Source: an uncultured Clostridia bacterium (GTDB taxonomy: Bacteria; Bacillota; Clostridia; Oscillospirales; Ruminococcaceae). From it: DNA of 64,000 nt. Position 1 is the first letter of the stretch; each line of letters starts with the position of its first letter. Shown piece by piece: positions 55,642 through 64,000 of the stretch. The stretch lies in assembly GCA_944386805.1 (NCBI GenBank), contig CALXCO010000010.1, positions 1-64,000 on the forward strand. Reading direction: 5' to 3'. The notes below the pieces were generated by a model. The model saw only the letters and a list, made by a program, of their open reading frames with translations, did no database searches and had not been told where the DNA came from. Position numbers and translations under genes: made by a program.

Positions 55642-56088
55642 ATGAAAATGAAGGTTCTGTTCACTCAGAAAAAAGAAGGCAAACTGGAAAATCCTGAGAT
55701 TATCGGTCAGAGAATTGCCCGTGCTTACAAGGTAAAAGGGGACAAGGTCCCTCCCGCATATCCCTGCGAGAGTGAGATTCTGGTTCTGCTCTGCTTTGAA
55801 AACTATGGCAAGATTGACTCCAAACTGATCAAATTCTGCCAGGATCTTTCGACCGCAAGAGCTTCCAACGTTGCGCTGATTATCCTGTCCAAGGACGGCA
55901 CTGCCGGCGCAGGCGAGCTGGAAGGTATCTTTAAGAAGAATGGTGTCAACATCGCTGGCACCTGCGGTATCGCTGTCTCCAAGGGCCTGTTTGGTGCCAA
56001 GAGAGTTACCGATGCTGATGAGAAGAAAGCACAGGATTTCGCTGACAAGATGATCACTTCTCTGTTTGACGCTTCTGCTCTGAACTGA
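55642..56088 (+). CDS. Conserved protein of unknown function, flavodoxin-like fold suspected
   Basis: 148 residues, soluble, alternating strand and helix: MKMKVLFTQKKEG, IGQRIARAYKVKGDKVPPAYPCESEILVLLCFENYG, ASNVALIILSKDGTAGAGELEGIFKKNGVNIAGTCGIAVSKGLFG. The layout (first strand plus loop, VLLCFENYG at strand 3, a glycine-rich loop at strand 4) suggests a flavodoxin-like or Rossmann-type protein, but the FMN phosphate loop T-x-T-G-x-T is not present. Codon use is the strongly biased type of a highly expressed gene, and the gene has its own consensus promoter and terminator. Function not recognised. Confidence 0.75.
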   Translation: MKMKVLFTQKKEGKLENPEIIGQRIARAYKVKGDKVPPAYPCESEILVLLCFENYGKIDSKLIKFCQDLSTARASNVALIILSKDGTAGAGELEGIFKKNGVNIAGTCGIAVSKGLFGAKRVTDADEKKAQDFADKMITSLFDASALN

Positions 56089-56111
56089 TTCGGAACAAAA
56101 CTGTTTGATGT

Positions 56112-56153
56112 AAAAGCCGTGTGGCGCATATCGATGCGCTGCACGGCTTTTTA
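56112..56153 (+). terminator. Rho-independent terminator after the flavodoxin-like gene
   Basis: AAAAGCCGTG, inner GCGCA/TGCGC stem, CACGGCTTTTT; long perfect arms with a T run. Confidence 0.9.
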
Positions 56154-56175
56154 AGTGAATGGACAGTCCAGCGGG

Positions 56176-56204
56176 TTGCAGGGAGCCGGGCATTGTGATA
56201 CAAT
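56176..56204 (+). promoter_or_regulatory. Predicted promoter of the Rrf2 gene
   Basis: TTGCAG, 17 bases, TACAAT. 36 bases before the ATG at 56240. Confidence 0.6.
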
Positions 56205-56239
56205 GAACGTATATGTTAAACAGCTGGGAGGGAAACAAT

Positions 56240-56665
56240 ATGGTGATGGTTTCAACACGCGGCCGGTATGCGCTTCGGGTCATGCTGGACTTGGCGGAAC
56301 ATTGCACCGGAGAATATATATCGCTGATGGATATTGCATCCCGTCAGGGAATCTCGGAAAAATATCTGGAAAGCATTATTGCGTCTCTCAGCCGCGGCGG
56401 CTGTTTGCAGGCTGTGCGGGGAAGAGGCGGCGGCTACCGGCTGGCCAGACAGCCGGAGGAATACACAGTCGGTGAAATTCTGCGGCTGACGGAAAATGCA
56501 CTGGCACCGGTTGCCTGCCTGGAAAAGGGTGCAGAGCCGTGCGAAAGAGCAGATCAGTGTCAGACACGGCCGGTATGGCTTCGGTTGCAGCAGCTGATCG
56601 GGGATTATCTGGACAGTGTGACGCTGGCAGACCTGATGAAGCAGCCGGAACAGGATACAAAGTAA
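56240..56665 (+). CDS. Rrf2 family transcriptional regulator with three cysteines
   Basis: 141 residues from the ATG at 56240 (MVMVSTRGRYALRVMLDLAEH), with GGGAGGG seven bases upstream. The N-terminal winged helix has GISEKYLESIIASLSRGGCLQAVRGRGGGYRLAR, the family DNA-reading wing. Cys93, Cys101 and Cys107 (CLEKGAEPCERADQC) match the cluster-binding region of IscR-like members, so an Fe-S or redox sensor is likely. It lies 18 bases before the GH127 gene; no isc/suf genes are nearby. Either it controls this operon or the two are joined by chance. Confidence 0.88.
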   Translation: MVMVSTRGRYALRVMLDLAEHCTGEYISLMDIASRQGISEKYLESIIASLSRGGCLQAVRGRGGGYRLARQPEEYTVGEILRLTENALAPVACLEKGAEPCERADQCQTRPVWLRLQQLIGDYLDSVTLADLMKQPEQDTK

Positions 56666-56683
56666 AGATTGGAGGGGTACGGT

Positions 56684-58723
56684 ATGGATAAAAACAGATG
56701 CAGTCGGATGCTCCAGGTGGGGCAGGTTAAGATCGAGGACGCTTTCTGGAAGGGAAAACAGAAGCTGGTGCGGGAAGAGGTTATTCCCTATCAGTGGAAA
56801 GCGCTGAACGACCAGATACCCGACGCAGCACCCAGTTTTTGTATGCACAATTTTCGCGCGGCAGTTCGTCTCAACAACCGCCGGGAAGAACAGCGGGAAA
56901 ATTTTCATCCGCCTGTATACTCCTATCGTGGATTTGAACGGCTGCCGGAAAAGCCGGGAGAGCTGGGAGACGAGTTTTACGGTTTTGTTTTTCAGGACAG
57001 CGATTTTTATAAATGGGTTGAGGCGGTTGGTTATTCGCTCATTCAGCATCCGGACGCTGAACTGGAGGCGACAGCTGATCAGGCGATTGAAATCGTCGCA
57101 GCGGCTCAGCAGCCGGACGGATATCTCGATACTTACTATATCCTCAATGGACAGGATCAGATTTTTACCAATCTGCGCGATTTTCATGAGCTGTACTGCC
57201 TTGGACACCTGATCGAAGGAGCAATTGCCTATTTTCAGGCGACCGGTAAGGACCGCCTGTTGCAGGTTGCCTGCCGGTATACGGATTATGCTGCTAGCAA
57301 ACTGGGCGAGGGTGAAGGCAAGAAACGGGGATATCCGGGACATGAAATCGCCGAGATGGCGCTGCTCCAACTGTATGAGGTGACAGGTGAACCGCGTTAT
57401 CTTGAGCTTTCCCGCTTTTTTATCAATGAGCGGGGACGCCGTCCCTATTATTTTGATTTTGAGCATCCGGAAGATGTCAAACCGGGCGATGATTCGCTGC
57501 GGTACAGCTATCATCAGGCGCACCTCCCGGTACGTGAACAGACGGAAGCGGTCGGTCATGCGGTCCGGGCGGTATATCTGTATTCAGGTATGGCGGAACT
57601 GGCACGTGTGGATGGAGACGACAGCCTTTTGAAGGCCTGCCGGACCCTTTGGGACAGCACTACCGGCAAAAAGATGTACATAACCGGTGGGATTGGCGGT
57701 ACCCATATCGGAGAGGCGTTCTCTTTTGATTATGATCTGCCGTCGGATACGGCTTATGCAGAGACCTGCGCGTCGATTGGACTGATTTTCTTTGCAGGGC
57801 GGATGCTCCAGCTGGAGGCGGATGTCCGTTACGCGGATGTGATGGAAAAGGCACTGTATAACGGTGTTTTAAGCGGGATTGCATTGGATGGCAAGAGCTT
57901 TTTCTATGTCAATCCGCTGTCGGTCGATCCGGTCGCCTGCCATAAGGATGAAAGAAAAGCACATGTCCAGCCGGTACGTCAGAAATGGTTTGGATGTGCC
58001 TGCTGTCCGCCCAACCTTGCACGGCTGATCAGTTCGGTTGGACGGTATGCGTATACCTCAACAGAGGACACGCTGTATATCCATCTGTATATCGGAAGTA
58101 ATCTGAAACTGCAAACCCCGGCGGGTGAAGTTACAGTAAAGGTGCGCTCCAACTTCCCGTACAATGGAAAGGTATCCATCCAGGTTGGCGGTCAAGGCGC
58201 CGCTTCCGGTAAATGGACACTGGCACTGCGGATTCCCGGCTGGTGCAAAGACTGGAAGAGCAGCGGGTTTTCTGTGGAAGATGCCCGTCTGGAAAAGGGA
58301 TACCTGTATATTACCAGAGAATGGAAGCCGGATGAGACGCTGGAACTGGATTTCCCGATGGAAGTTCGTCTGATGCAGGCCAATCCGCATGTACGCGAAA
58401 CAGAGGGCCAGCTGGCTGTCACAAGAGGTCCTGTCGTCTACTGTCTGGAAGAGAAGGACAACGGCAGCAATCTGCATCTGCTGGCGCTCAGCTATGACGC
58501 AAAGACCCGCACAGAGCCTTTCTCAATTGAGGGAGAACAGTTCCCCGCGATTCTGGCGGATGGCTGGCGGGAAAAACAACAGCCGGATGCAGAAAACGGT
58601 CTTTACTGTGAAGCGGCACCGGTTGAATACGAGCCGGTTGAGCTGAAGTTTGTACCCTATTATACCTGGGCAAACCGGGGTGAAAATGAGATGACCGTCT
58701 GGGTCCATCGCAAAACCTGCTGA
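56684..58723 (+). CDS. Glycoside hydrolase family 127 beta-L-arabinofuranosidase
   Basis: 679 residues from the ATG at 56684, with GGAGGGG upstream. Retaining enzyme releasing L-arabinose from beta-L-arabinofuranosides of plant glycoproteins. An (alpha/alpha)6 barrel is suggested by repeats such as QPDGYLDTYY, ELYCLGHLIEGAIAYF and GHAVRAVYLYSGMAELA. The catalytic zinc-cysteine block is WFGCACCPPNLARL near residue 436, and ITGGIGGTHIGEAFS precedes it. The C-terminal half forms beta-sandwich domains. No signal peptide, so it acts in the cytoplasm on imported oligosaccharides. No sugar transporter is in the window. Confidence 0.9.
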   Translation: MDKNRCSRMLQVGQVKIEDAFWKGKQKLVREEVIPYQWKALNDQIPDAAPSFCMHNFRAAVRLNNRREEQRENFHPPVYSYRGFERLPEKPGELGDEFYGFVFQDSDFYKWVEAVGYSLIQHPDAELEATADQAIEIVAAAQQPDGYLDTYYILNGQDQIFTNLRDFHELYCLGHLIEGAIAYFQATGKDRLLQVACRYTDYAASKLGEGEGKKRGYPGHEIAEMALLQLYEVTGEPRYLELSRFFINERGRRPYYFDFEHPEDVKPGDDSLRYSYHQAHLPVREQTEAVGHAVRAVYLYSGMAELARVDGDDSLLKACRTLWDSTTGKKMYITGGIGGTHIGEAFSFDYDLPSDTAYAETCASIGLIFFAGRMLQLEADVRYADVMEKALYNGVLSGIALDGKSFFYVNPLSVDPVACHKDERKAHVQPVRQKWFGCACCPPNLARLISSVGRYAYTSTEDTLYIHLYIGSNLKLQTPAGEVTVKVRSNFPYNGKVSIQVGGQGAASGKWTLALRIPGWCKDWKSSGFSVEDARLEKGYLYITREWKPDETLELDFPMEVRLMQANPHVRETEGQLAVTRGPVVYCLEEKDNGSNLHLLALSYDAKTRTEPFSIEGEQFPAILADGWREKQQPDAENGLYCEAAPVEYEPVELKFVPYYTWANRGENEMTVWVHRKTC

Positions 58724-58740
58724 ATAACGGAATAAACGAA

Positions 58741-58796
58741 AACGCGCTGCGTCGGACAGACCGAAAAATGTCTGTTAAACGCAGCGCGTTGTTTTT
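58741..58796 (+). terminator. Rho-independent terminator after GH127
   Basis: AACGCGCTGCGT (58741-58752) and ACGCAGCGCGTT (58779-58790), perfect 12-bp arms around an inner ACAGAC/GTCTGT stem, then GTTTTTA. Confidence 0.9.
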
Positions 58797-58804
58797 ATAA
58801 TATA

Positions 58805-58840
58805 CAAAAAACCTCCCGCAGCCTGTTGGCCACGGGAGGT
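58805..58840 (-). terminator. Rho-independent terminator of ilvB-ilvN-ilvC
   Basis: On the minus strand ACCTCCCG, 14-base loop, CGGGAGGT then TTTTT, 26 bases after the ilvC stop. Confidence 0.88.
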
Positions 58841-58865
58841 ATGTACCCGAACAGAATCCCAAAAA

Positions 58866-59900
<1,035 letters not shown>

Positions 59901-59963
59901 CTAAATTTTTTTTGAGTAGGATTGTATATAATGGGCTGAGCCGGAAGAGTTCCGGCAGGGCTT

Positions 59964-60455
59964 TCAAATGGAAAACTGCTCGCTGCCCTTTTCCAGAGCA
60001 ATCGAACCGGTACGGATGACCTGCTTGAGTCCGTATGGTCGGACGATATCCAGCAGGTTTTCCAGTCGTTCAGTGGTATTACAGCATTCAATAGTCATGG
60101 AATTGCGGGTAATATCAGCAATTTTCGCCCCATACATATCTGCCAGTTCCTTGATTTCCTGACGGGTCTGTCCGGTGGCGTTGACTTTAATCATCATCAG
60201 CTCACGGGAGATGATTTCGGTCGGGGTAAAGTCCTTGACTTTGATGACATCGATCAGTTTGTTCAGCTGTTTTTCGATCTGCTCAATTGCATTTTCCTTG
60301 TCATCGACAACAATCGTGATGCAGGAAACGCTCGGATCCGCAGTCGTACCAACTGCAAGGGAATCGATATTGAAACCGCGTCTGGCAAACAGGCCGGATA
60401 CACGTGAAAGGACACCGGCATGGTTCTCAACCAGAACGGAAAGTGTATGTTTCAT
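59964..60455 (-). CDS. ilvN: Acetolactate synthase small (regulatory) subunit
   Basis: 163 residues. ACT domain MKHTLSVLVENHAGVLSRVSGLFARRGFNIDSL (quoted in part: ENHAGVLSRVSGLFARRG), the valine-binding feedback module, followed by the C-terminal domain VDVIKV..REL.MIKV. GGGGGA lies six bases before the ATG. It begins 12 bases after ilvB and is followed after 75 bases by ilvC. Confidence 0.95.
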   Translation of the reverse strand: MKHTLSVLVENHAGVLSRVSGLFARRGFNIDSLAVGTTADPSVSCITIVVDDKENAIEQIEKQLNKLIDVIKVKDFTPTEIISRELMMIKVNATGQTRQEIKELADMYGAKIADITRNSMTIECCNTTERLENLLDIVRPYGLKQVIRTGSIALEKGSEQFSI

Positions 60456-60467
60456 ATCCCGTCCCCC

Positions 60468-62108
60468 TTACAAAGTCGATTCAAGCGGATCGACGATAAC
60501 TTCCAGAAGGAACGAACCTTCCGAATGAATCAGGCTGTCGATTGCCAGCTCGATCTGATCGTTGAGATGGATTCGTGCGGAAGGAATGCCGTACGCTTCG
60601 GCAAGTTTTGCAAAGTCAGGGCTTCCATCCAGAAAAACAGCGGTCAGGTTGTTGTCCCAGGCGACCCGCTGGTGTTCCCGTACCATTCCAAGACGGTTAT
60701 TGGTAAAGACGACCGTCTTTACCGGAATATGGTGCTGGCACTCAGTCGCCAGTTCCATAAAGCACATCTGGAACGAACCATCGCCGCATACCGACACCGT
60801 CATCCGGTCGGGACAGGCGGCTTTGGCACCGATCGCACAGGGAAGGGAATAACCCATCGTTCCCATGCCGCCGGAGGTCAGGAAACGGCCTTTTTTGACA
60901 GAAAACTCATTTGCAGCCCACATCTGGTTCTGTCCGACGTCTGCGACGACAATCGCATCTTCCGGCAGCTTCTGATAAAGAGCGTGCATAAAGAGTTTGG
61001 GGTTGACATAATTTTTGCGGTCTCCGTGGTCAGGATGGTATTCTTTCTGCTGGTGATGGAGTTCCTCCCACCAGTCGTCCCATCCGCTGCCGTCGATTTC
61101 CAGCCCGTCTTCACAGGCTGCCTCGGTCAGCTGGGAGAGAATCATTCTGATATCACCGACAACCGGGATATCTACGCCGATGTTTTTACCGATTTCGGCC
61201 GGGTCGATATCCATATGGATAATGGTTTTATGACGTGCGAGTGCTTCCGGGTTCGGAATAGTACGGTCAGCGACACGTGCGCCGCACAGAATCAGCACAT
61301 CTGCCTGTCCGACCGCATAATTGGCGGGACGGATACCGTGCATACCGATCATTCCCAGTGCACAGGGGTCATCCGGTTGAAGAGCACCGATTCCCATCAG
61401 AGTGGTAACGACCGGGATCTTGGTCTTTTCGACGAAGGTCCGAAGAGTTTTTTCCGCCTTGCTGATGAAGATGCCGCCGCCGGCGACAATCAGCGGACGT
61501 TTTGCCTTGGCGATTGCCGCGGCAGCTTTATTAATCTGACCAATATGTCCTTTAAAGCTGGGACGATAGGAGCGGATGGAAACCTTTTCAGGATAGGTAA
61601 AGTCGATTTCCATCTTCTGTACATCCATCGGGATGTCAATCAGTACCGGACCAGGACGGCCGGTGCCGGCGATATAAAACGCTTCTTTAAAAATACGTCC
61701 GATATCTTTCGGGTCTTTAATCAGATAACTGTGTTTAATAAAAGCTTCAACCGAGCCGGTAATATCAACTTCCTGAAAGACGTCGCTTCCCAGCAGTGAG
61801 GAAACGACCTGGCCGGTAATAATGACCATCGGAATCGAATCCATATAAGCGGTGGAGATTCCGGTAATCAGGTTGGTTGCACCAGGACCGGAGGTAACGA
61901 CACAGACAGCGGGTTTGCCGGTCATTCTGGCATAACCGTTGGCTGCATGTCCGGCGTTTTGCTCGGTACGAACCAGCACATGCCGGATGTTCGAGCGGGA
62001 CAGCGCGTCATAAAAAGGACAAATCGTCGCTCCCGGATAGCCGAAGATGGTTTCTACACCCTCTGCTTCCAGACAACGGACCATCGCTTCGCTGACGGTT
62101 GTAATCAC
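60468..62108 (-). CDS. ilvB: Acetolactate synthase large (catalytic) subunit
   Basis: ThDP-, FAD- and Mg-dependent enzyme condensing pyruvate to acetolactate. 546 residues from the GTG at 62108 (MITTVSEAMVRCLEAEGVETIFGYPGA), with AAGGAGGT seven bases upstream. A longer frame to 62183 would place 25 extra residues over the leader. The catalytic glutamate is in RTEQNAGHAANGYARMTG, the FAD domain has LMGIGALQPDDPCALGMIGMHG, and the ThDP motif is GDGSFQMCFMELAT..NNRLGMV. First gene of ilvB-ilvN-ilvC. Confidence 0.97.
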   Translation of the reverse strand: MITTVSEAMVRCLEAEGVETIFGYPGATICPFYDALSRSNIRHVLVRTEQNAGHAANGYARMTGKPAVCVVTSGPGATNLITGISTAYMDSIPMVIITGQVVSSLLGSDVFQEVDITGSVEAFIKHSYLIKDPKDIGRIFKEAFYIAGTGRPGPVLIDIPMDVQKMEIDFTYPEKVSIRSYRPSFKGHIGQINKAAAAIAKAKRPLIVAGGGIFISKAEKTLRTFVEKTKIPVVTTLMGIGALQPDDPCALGMIGMHGIRPANYAVGQADVLILCGARVADRTIPNPEALARHKTIIHMDIDPAEIGKNIGVDIPVVGDIRMILSQLTEAACEDGLEIDGSGWDDWWEELHHQQKEYHPDHGDRKNYVNPKLFMHALYQKLPEDAIVVADVGQNQMWAANEFSVKKGRFLTSGGMGTMGYSLPCAIGAKAACPDRMTVSVCGDGSFQMCFMELATECQHHIPVKTVVFTNNRLGMVREHQRVAWDNNLTAVFLDGSPDFAKLAEAYGIPSARIHLNDQIELAIDSLIHSEGSFLLEVIVDPLESTL

Positions 62109-62206
62109 GGGCTGCACCTCCTTAAAGAATGCTCCTGTATGACAATATGGATGCTTGTATGATATGTTGTATGTATAAAACACCCATATTCAGGAGATTA
62201 GTTTTT

Positions 62207-62235
62207 ATTATAGAATTGGTATGGTTATTTGTCAA
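62207..62235 (-). promoter_or_regulatory. ilvBNC promoter
   Basis: Perfect consensus on the minus strand: TTGACA, 17 bases, TATAAT. The ~90-base leader contains CTCCTG and ATATGG that can pair with CCATAT and CAGGAG further down, the latter overlapping an AGGAG just before the true ribosome site. No T-box or leucine leader peptide is evident. Confidence 0.85.
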
Positions 62236-62244
62236 GGCCTTTTT

Positions 62245-62267
62245 TAAAAATACCGCAATTTTTGCGG
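62245..62267 (-). terminator. Short terminator after the small acetyltransferase gene
   Basis: CCGCAA-AAA-TTGCGG then TATTTTT on the minus strand; only six stem pairs, just upstream of the ilv promoter. Confidence 0.55.
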
Positions 62268-62336
62268 ATAAACGGGTTGCGCTACATTCTGCCTGTGTTA
62301 CAATATAAGTATTCAGTGCAGATCTACATGCTGAAT

Positions 62337-62744
62337 TTACGCTTTGATAAATGCACAGCATCCCAGTTCATCAACTCTTTTAAATCCAAGCGACTGGTAG
62401 AATGCGTTTGTTTTTGAGGTGTTGTCGGTCAGCAGCTCGATCTGATAGACCGACGAAAAACGTTTCAGCACTTCCCGGCAAAGCTGACTGCCAATTCCAT
62501 GGCGCTGATATTCCGGAAGTACCAGCAAGTCCTGAATAAATACAATGGATGCACCGTCTCCGACGACACGAATGATGCCGGTCAGCTTTTCACCATCCCA
62601 TGCACCCAAAACCAGCAGGGAATGATGAAATGCCTTCTCCAACATATCAGGACGTTCGGTATAATTGGTCCATCCGACGCTGTCATACAGATTGAGAATT
62701 TCTTCCATATCAAATGTTTTCAGTTCCCGGATATTCATTTCCAT
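62337..62744 (-). CDS. GNAT family N-acetyltransferase
   Basis: 135 residues forming one GNAT domain: ENLYDSVGWTNYTERPDML-type N-terminal helix region (residues 15-35), VVGDGASIVFIQDLLVLPEYQRHGIGSQLCREVL with the acetyl-CoA loop Q-R-H-G-I-G near 80, and NAFYQSLGFKRV near 115. ATG at 62744 behind GAGAGG. Monocistronic by its own promoter and short terminator. Substrate unknown. Confidence 0.88.
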   Translation of the reverse strand: MEMNIRELKTFDMEEILNLYDSVGWTNYTERPDMLEKAFHHSLLVLGAWDGEKLTGIIRVVGDGASIVFIQDLLVLPEYQRHGIGSQLCREVLKRFSSVYQIELLTDNTSKTNAFYQSLGFKRVDELGCCAFIKA

Positions 62745-62779
62745 ATTCTGTCCTCTCCTTTTTTGGTAGTATTATGCTC

Positions 62780-62808
62780 ATTATAGCGTGTCAAAAAAAT
62801 ATTTGCAA
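62780..62808 (-). promoter_or_regulatory. Predicted promoter of the small acetyltransferase gene
   Basis: On the minus strand TTGCAA, 17 bases, TATAAT; a TTGACA within the spacer is too close to the -10 box to be used with it. Confidence 0.6.
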
Positions 62809-62900
62809 TTTTTTGAATGGGGTGAATGGAAACGGCTTTGTGAGTCGTATTGATTGTGAACGGCTCAAAAACAGAGCCAAAAAGATTGGAGGAAATGAAT

Positions 62901-63278
62901 ATGAAAAAGATTTTTGTTTGCATGATGGCGGCTGCAATCGTCGTGACAATGGGCGCTGCTGGTGTTTCGGCGGCAGGTCGCGGAAACGGTCAGGGAAACG
63001 GAACCGGTTATCGGTACGTTGATGCAGATGGAGACGGTGTTTGTGACAATCTTGGCAATGGGTATGGATTTGTAGACGAAGACGGAGACGGAATTTGTGA
63101 CCATCAGGGAAATGGCCGCGGGTTTGTAGATGAAGATGGTGACGGAATTTGCGACCATCAGGGAACTGGTCGTGGATTTGTAGACGCAGACGGTGACGGA
63201 ATCTGTGACAATCTGGGAACGGGTTACCGGAATCAGGGCGCAGGAAAAGGCCAGCAGCGCGGCAATAACGCCAGATAA
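62901..63278 (+). CDS. Small secreted protein with four DxDxDG repeats
   Basis: 125 residues from the ATG at 62901, with GGAGG eight bases upstream. A clear signal peptide (MKKIFVCMMAAAIVVTMGAA, cleavage near VSA-AG at 22-25) is followed by a Gly/Asn-rich stretch, four 18-residue repeats, and a Gly/Gln/Arg/Asn-rich tail. Each repeat reads (F/Y)VDxDGDG(V/I)CD, a calcium-binding loop pattern as in EF-hand-like and thrombospondin type 3 repeats, with one Cys per repeat. No enzyme domain. It starts an apparent operon with the ECF sigma gene 18 bases downstream. A GGCTC/GAGCC hairpin (62862-62878) precedes the ribosome site. Function unknown. Confidence 0.8.
   Translation: MKKIFVCMMAAAIVVTMGAAGVSAAGRGNGQGNGTGYRYVDADGDGVCDNLGNGYGFVDEDGDGICDHQGNGRGFVDEDGDGICDHQGTGRGFVDADGDGICDNLGTGYRNQGAGKGQQRGNNAR
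63015..63230 (+). repeat. Four tandem 54-bp coding repeats
   Basis: Codons 39-110 consist of four 18-residue units. Units 2 and 3 are nearly identical (FVDEDGDGICDHQG). Units 1 and 4 share DADGDG and CDNLG. Unit 1 starts with Tyr instead of Phe. The pairing 1-4 and 2-3 suggests expansion by duplication inside the array. Confidence 0.88.
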
Positions 63279-63296
63279 TAGAGAAAAGGGTGAAGA

Positions 63297-63776
63297 ATGA
63301 TGCGGAGTGAACAGGAGGCCAACAGAGCAATTGAATTATACGCGGATACTGTGCGCCGGCTCTGCATGATTCACCTGAAAAATCACGCGGATACAGAAGA
63401 TATTTTTCAGACTGTCTTTTTAAAATACCTTCTCAGTACCAAAGAGTTTGAAAGTCCGGAGCATGAAAAAGCGTGGTTTATCCGGGTGACAGTCAACGCC
63501 TGTCGGGATTTATTGAAGAGTTTTTTCAGAAGCCGGACGGTTTCAATGGAAGAAGTGCTGGACCAGCCGTCGTTGCCGCAGGAAGATCATGAGGTGCTGG
63601 AAGCGGTTTTGTCGCTGCCAGCCCGTTATAAAGATGCGGTCTATCTTCATTATTATGAAGGCTATACCGCACCGGAAATCGCAAAAATACTGGGGAAAAA
63701 CGTCAATACCATTTATACCCTTTTGAATCGGGCACGGCAGCTGCTCAGGGAAAAGCTGGGAGGAGATGACTTATGA
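63297..63776 (+). CDS. ECF-type RNA polymerase sigma factor
   Basis: 159 residues with region 2 (HADTEDIFQTVFLKYLLS and EKAWFIRVTVNACRDLLKS, residues ~30-75) and region 4 (LEAVLSLPARYKDAVYLHYYEGYTAPEIAKILGKNVNTIYTLLNRARQLLREKL, residues ~100-153, quoted in parts: LPARYKDAVYLHYYEG, KNVNTIYTLLNRARQ). No region 1 or 3, typical of the ECF group. ATG at 63297 after AAAAGGG. It is translationally coupled (ATGA) to the downstream anti-sigma gene. Confidence 0.93.
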   Translation: MMRSEQEANRAIELYADTVRRLCMIHLKNHADTEDIFQTVFLKYLLSTKEFESPEHEKAWFIRVTVNACRDLLKSFFRSRTVSMEEVLDQPSLPQEDHEVLEAVLSLPARYKDAVYLHYYEGYTAPEIAKILGKNVNTIYTLLNRARQLLREKLGGDDL

Positions 63777-64000
63777 AAACCGGCAGAATTTATGCCGCAT
63801 TTGACAGGGTTCATGCGGATGATGCACTGAAAACGAAAACAGGCGATTTTCTGGCGGCAGAAATTCGCTCCCGCAGTCGTTCCCGCGGAATGGCCGTGCG
63901 CAGGCTTGTAGCAGTCGCAGCATGTTTTGTGCTGCTGCTGGCAGGAGGCGGCGGGTATTTTACCTGGCTGATGCCGGTGTCAGCCATCAGCGTGGACATC
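63773..64000 (+). CDS. Anti-sigma factor, RsgI-like N-terminal part (cut by window end)
   Basis: The first 76 codons are present. A soluble N-terminal region of about 45 residues (MKTGRIYAAFDRVHADDALKT) is followed by one membrane helix (LVAVAACFVLLLAGGGGYFTWL). The last residues MPVSAISVDI match the start of the extracellular domain in RsgI-like anti-sigma factors, where SVDINPS is conserved. It overlaps the sigma gene by ATGA, the usual arrangement for a sigma/anti-sigma pair. The rest lies beyond 64000. Confidence 0.75.
   Translation, partial: MKTGRIYAAFDRVHADDALKTKTGDFLAAEIRSRSRSRGMAVRRLVAVAACFVLLLAGGGGYFTWLMPVSAISVDI

Noticed and set aside
62828..62850. Possible ECF-type promoter (GGAAAC...CGTA) before the repeat-protein gene
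   Set aside because: Spacing of 12 bases between the two elements is too short compared with the usual ~16 for ECF promoters, so autoregulation by the neighbouring sigma factor cannot be claimed.

Overview
The window is a replication-origin region from a Gram-positive anaerobe of the Clostridia, most like an Oscillospiraceae/Ruminococcaceae member. The evidence is the gene order around dnaA (mnmE-mnmG-rsmG-noc-soj-spo0J on one side, dnaN-S4-recF-remB-gyrB-gyrA on the other), the strong AGGAGG-type ribosome binding sites, frequent TTG/GTG starts, GtrA, RemB, an RsgI-like anti-sigma N-terminus and an iron-dependent alcohol dehydrogenase. No rRNA, insertion sequence, prophage or CRISPR was seen.

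Layout. Bases 1-23000 are transcribed leftward, away from the origin: iron alcohol dehydrogenase, M42 peptidase, mfd, pth, a class B penicillin-binding protein, a Ppx/GppA phosphatase, acyl-ACP thioesterase, serS, spo0J, soj, noc, rsmG, mnmG, mnmE, jag, yidC, yidD, rnpA and rpmH. The rpmH gene (44 codons) was found by reading the sequence directly. Two parS sites (1312 and 13884) fit the three ParABS/Noc genes. Bases 23240-25940 form a bipartite oriC around dnaA. The dnaA-dnaN gap carries a DnaA-box-like site followed by CTA-type trinucleotides and an A+T-rich run, like the DnaA-trio unwinding element of Bacillus.

From dnaN to about 53.4 kb genes run rightward: dnaN, S4 protein, recF, remB, gyrB, a small membrane protein, gyrA; then a degenerate polysaccharide deacetylase, rsmA and an acetyltransferase; a tRNA-Met/tRNA-Glu cassette duplicated in tandem, with the second tRNA-Met decayed; two A+T-rich paralogous membrane-protein genes; a murL-murD2 pair that suggests the epimerase route for placing D-glutamate in peptidoglycan; ribonuclease J with a long leader; gdpP-rplI-dnaB; and tilS-hpt-ftsH.

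The right end (53.5-64 kb) is more mixed in strand: an Amidase_6 protein (minus), gtrA-nudix, a conserved flavodoxin-like protein, an Rrf2 regulator followed by a GH127 beta-L-arabinofuranosidase, a leftward ilvB-ilvN-ilvC operon, a small acetyltransferase, and a rightward set made of a secreted DxDxDG-repeat protein, an ECF sigma factor and the start of an RsgI-like anti-sigma factor cut by the window edge.

Most start sites were reassigned from the Shine-Dalgarno spacing. The most unusual observations are the two parS sites embedded in other signals (one contains the start codon of the dehydrogenase gene, the other forms one arm of the noc terminator), the MurL/MurD2 pair, the DnaA-trio-like element, the decayed tRNA duplicate and the repeat-protein/ECF-sigma operon.
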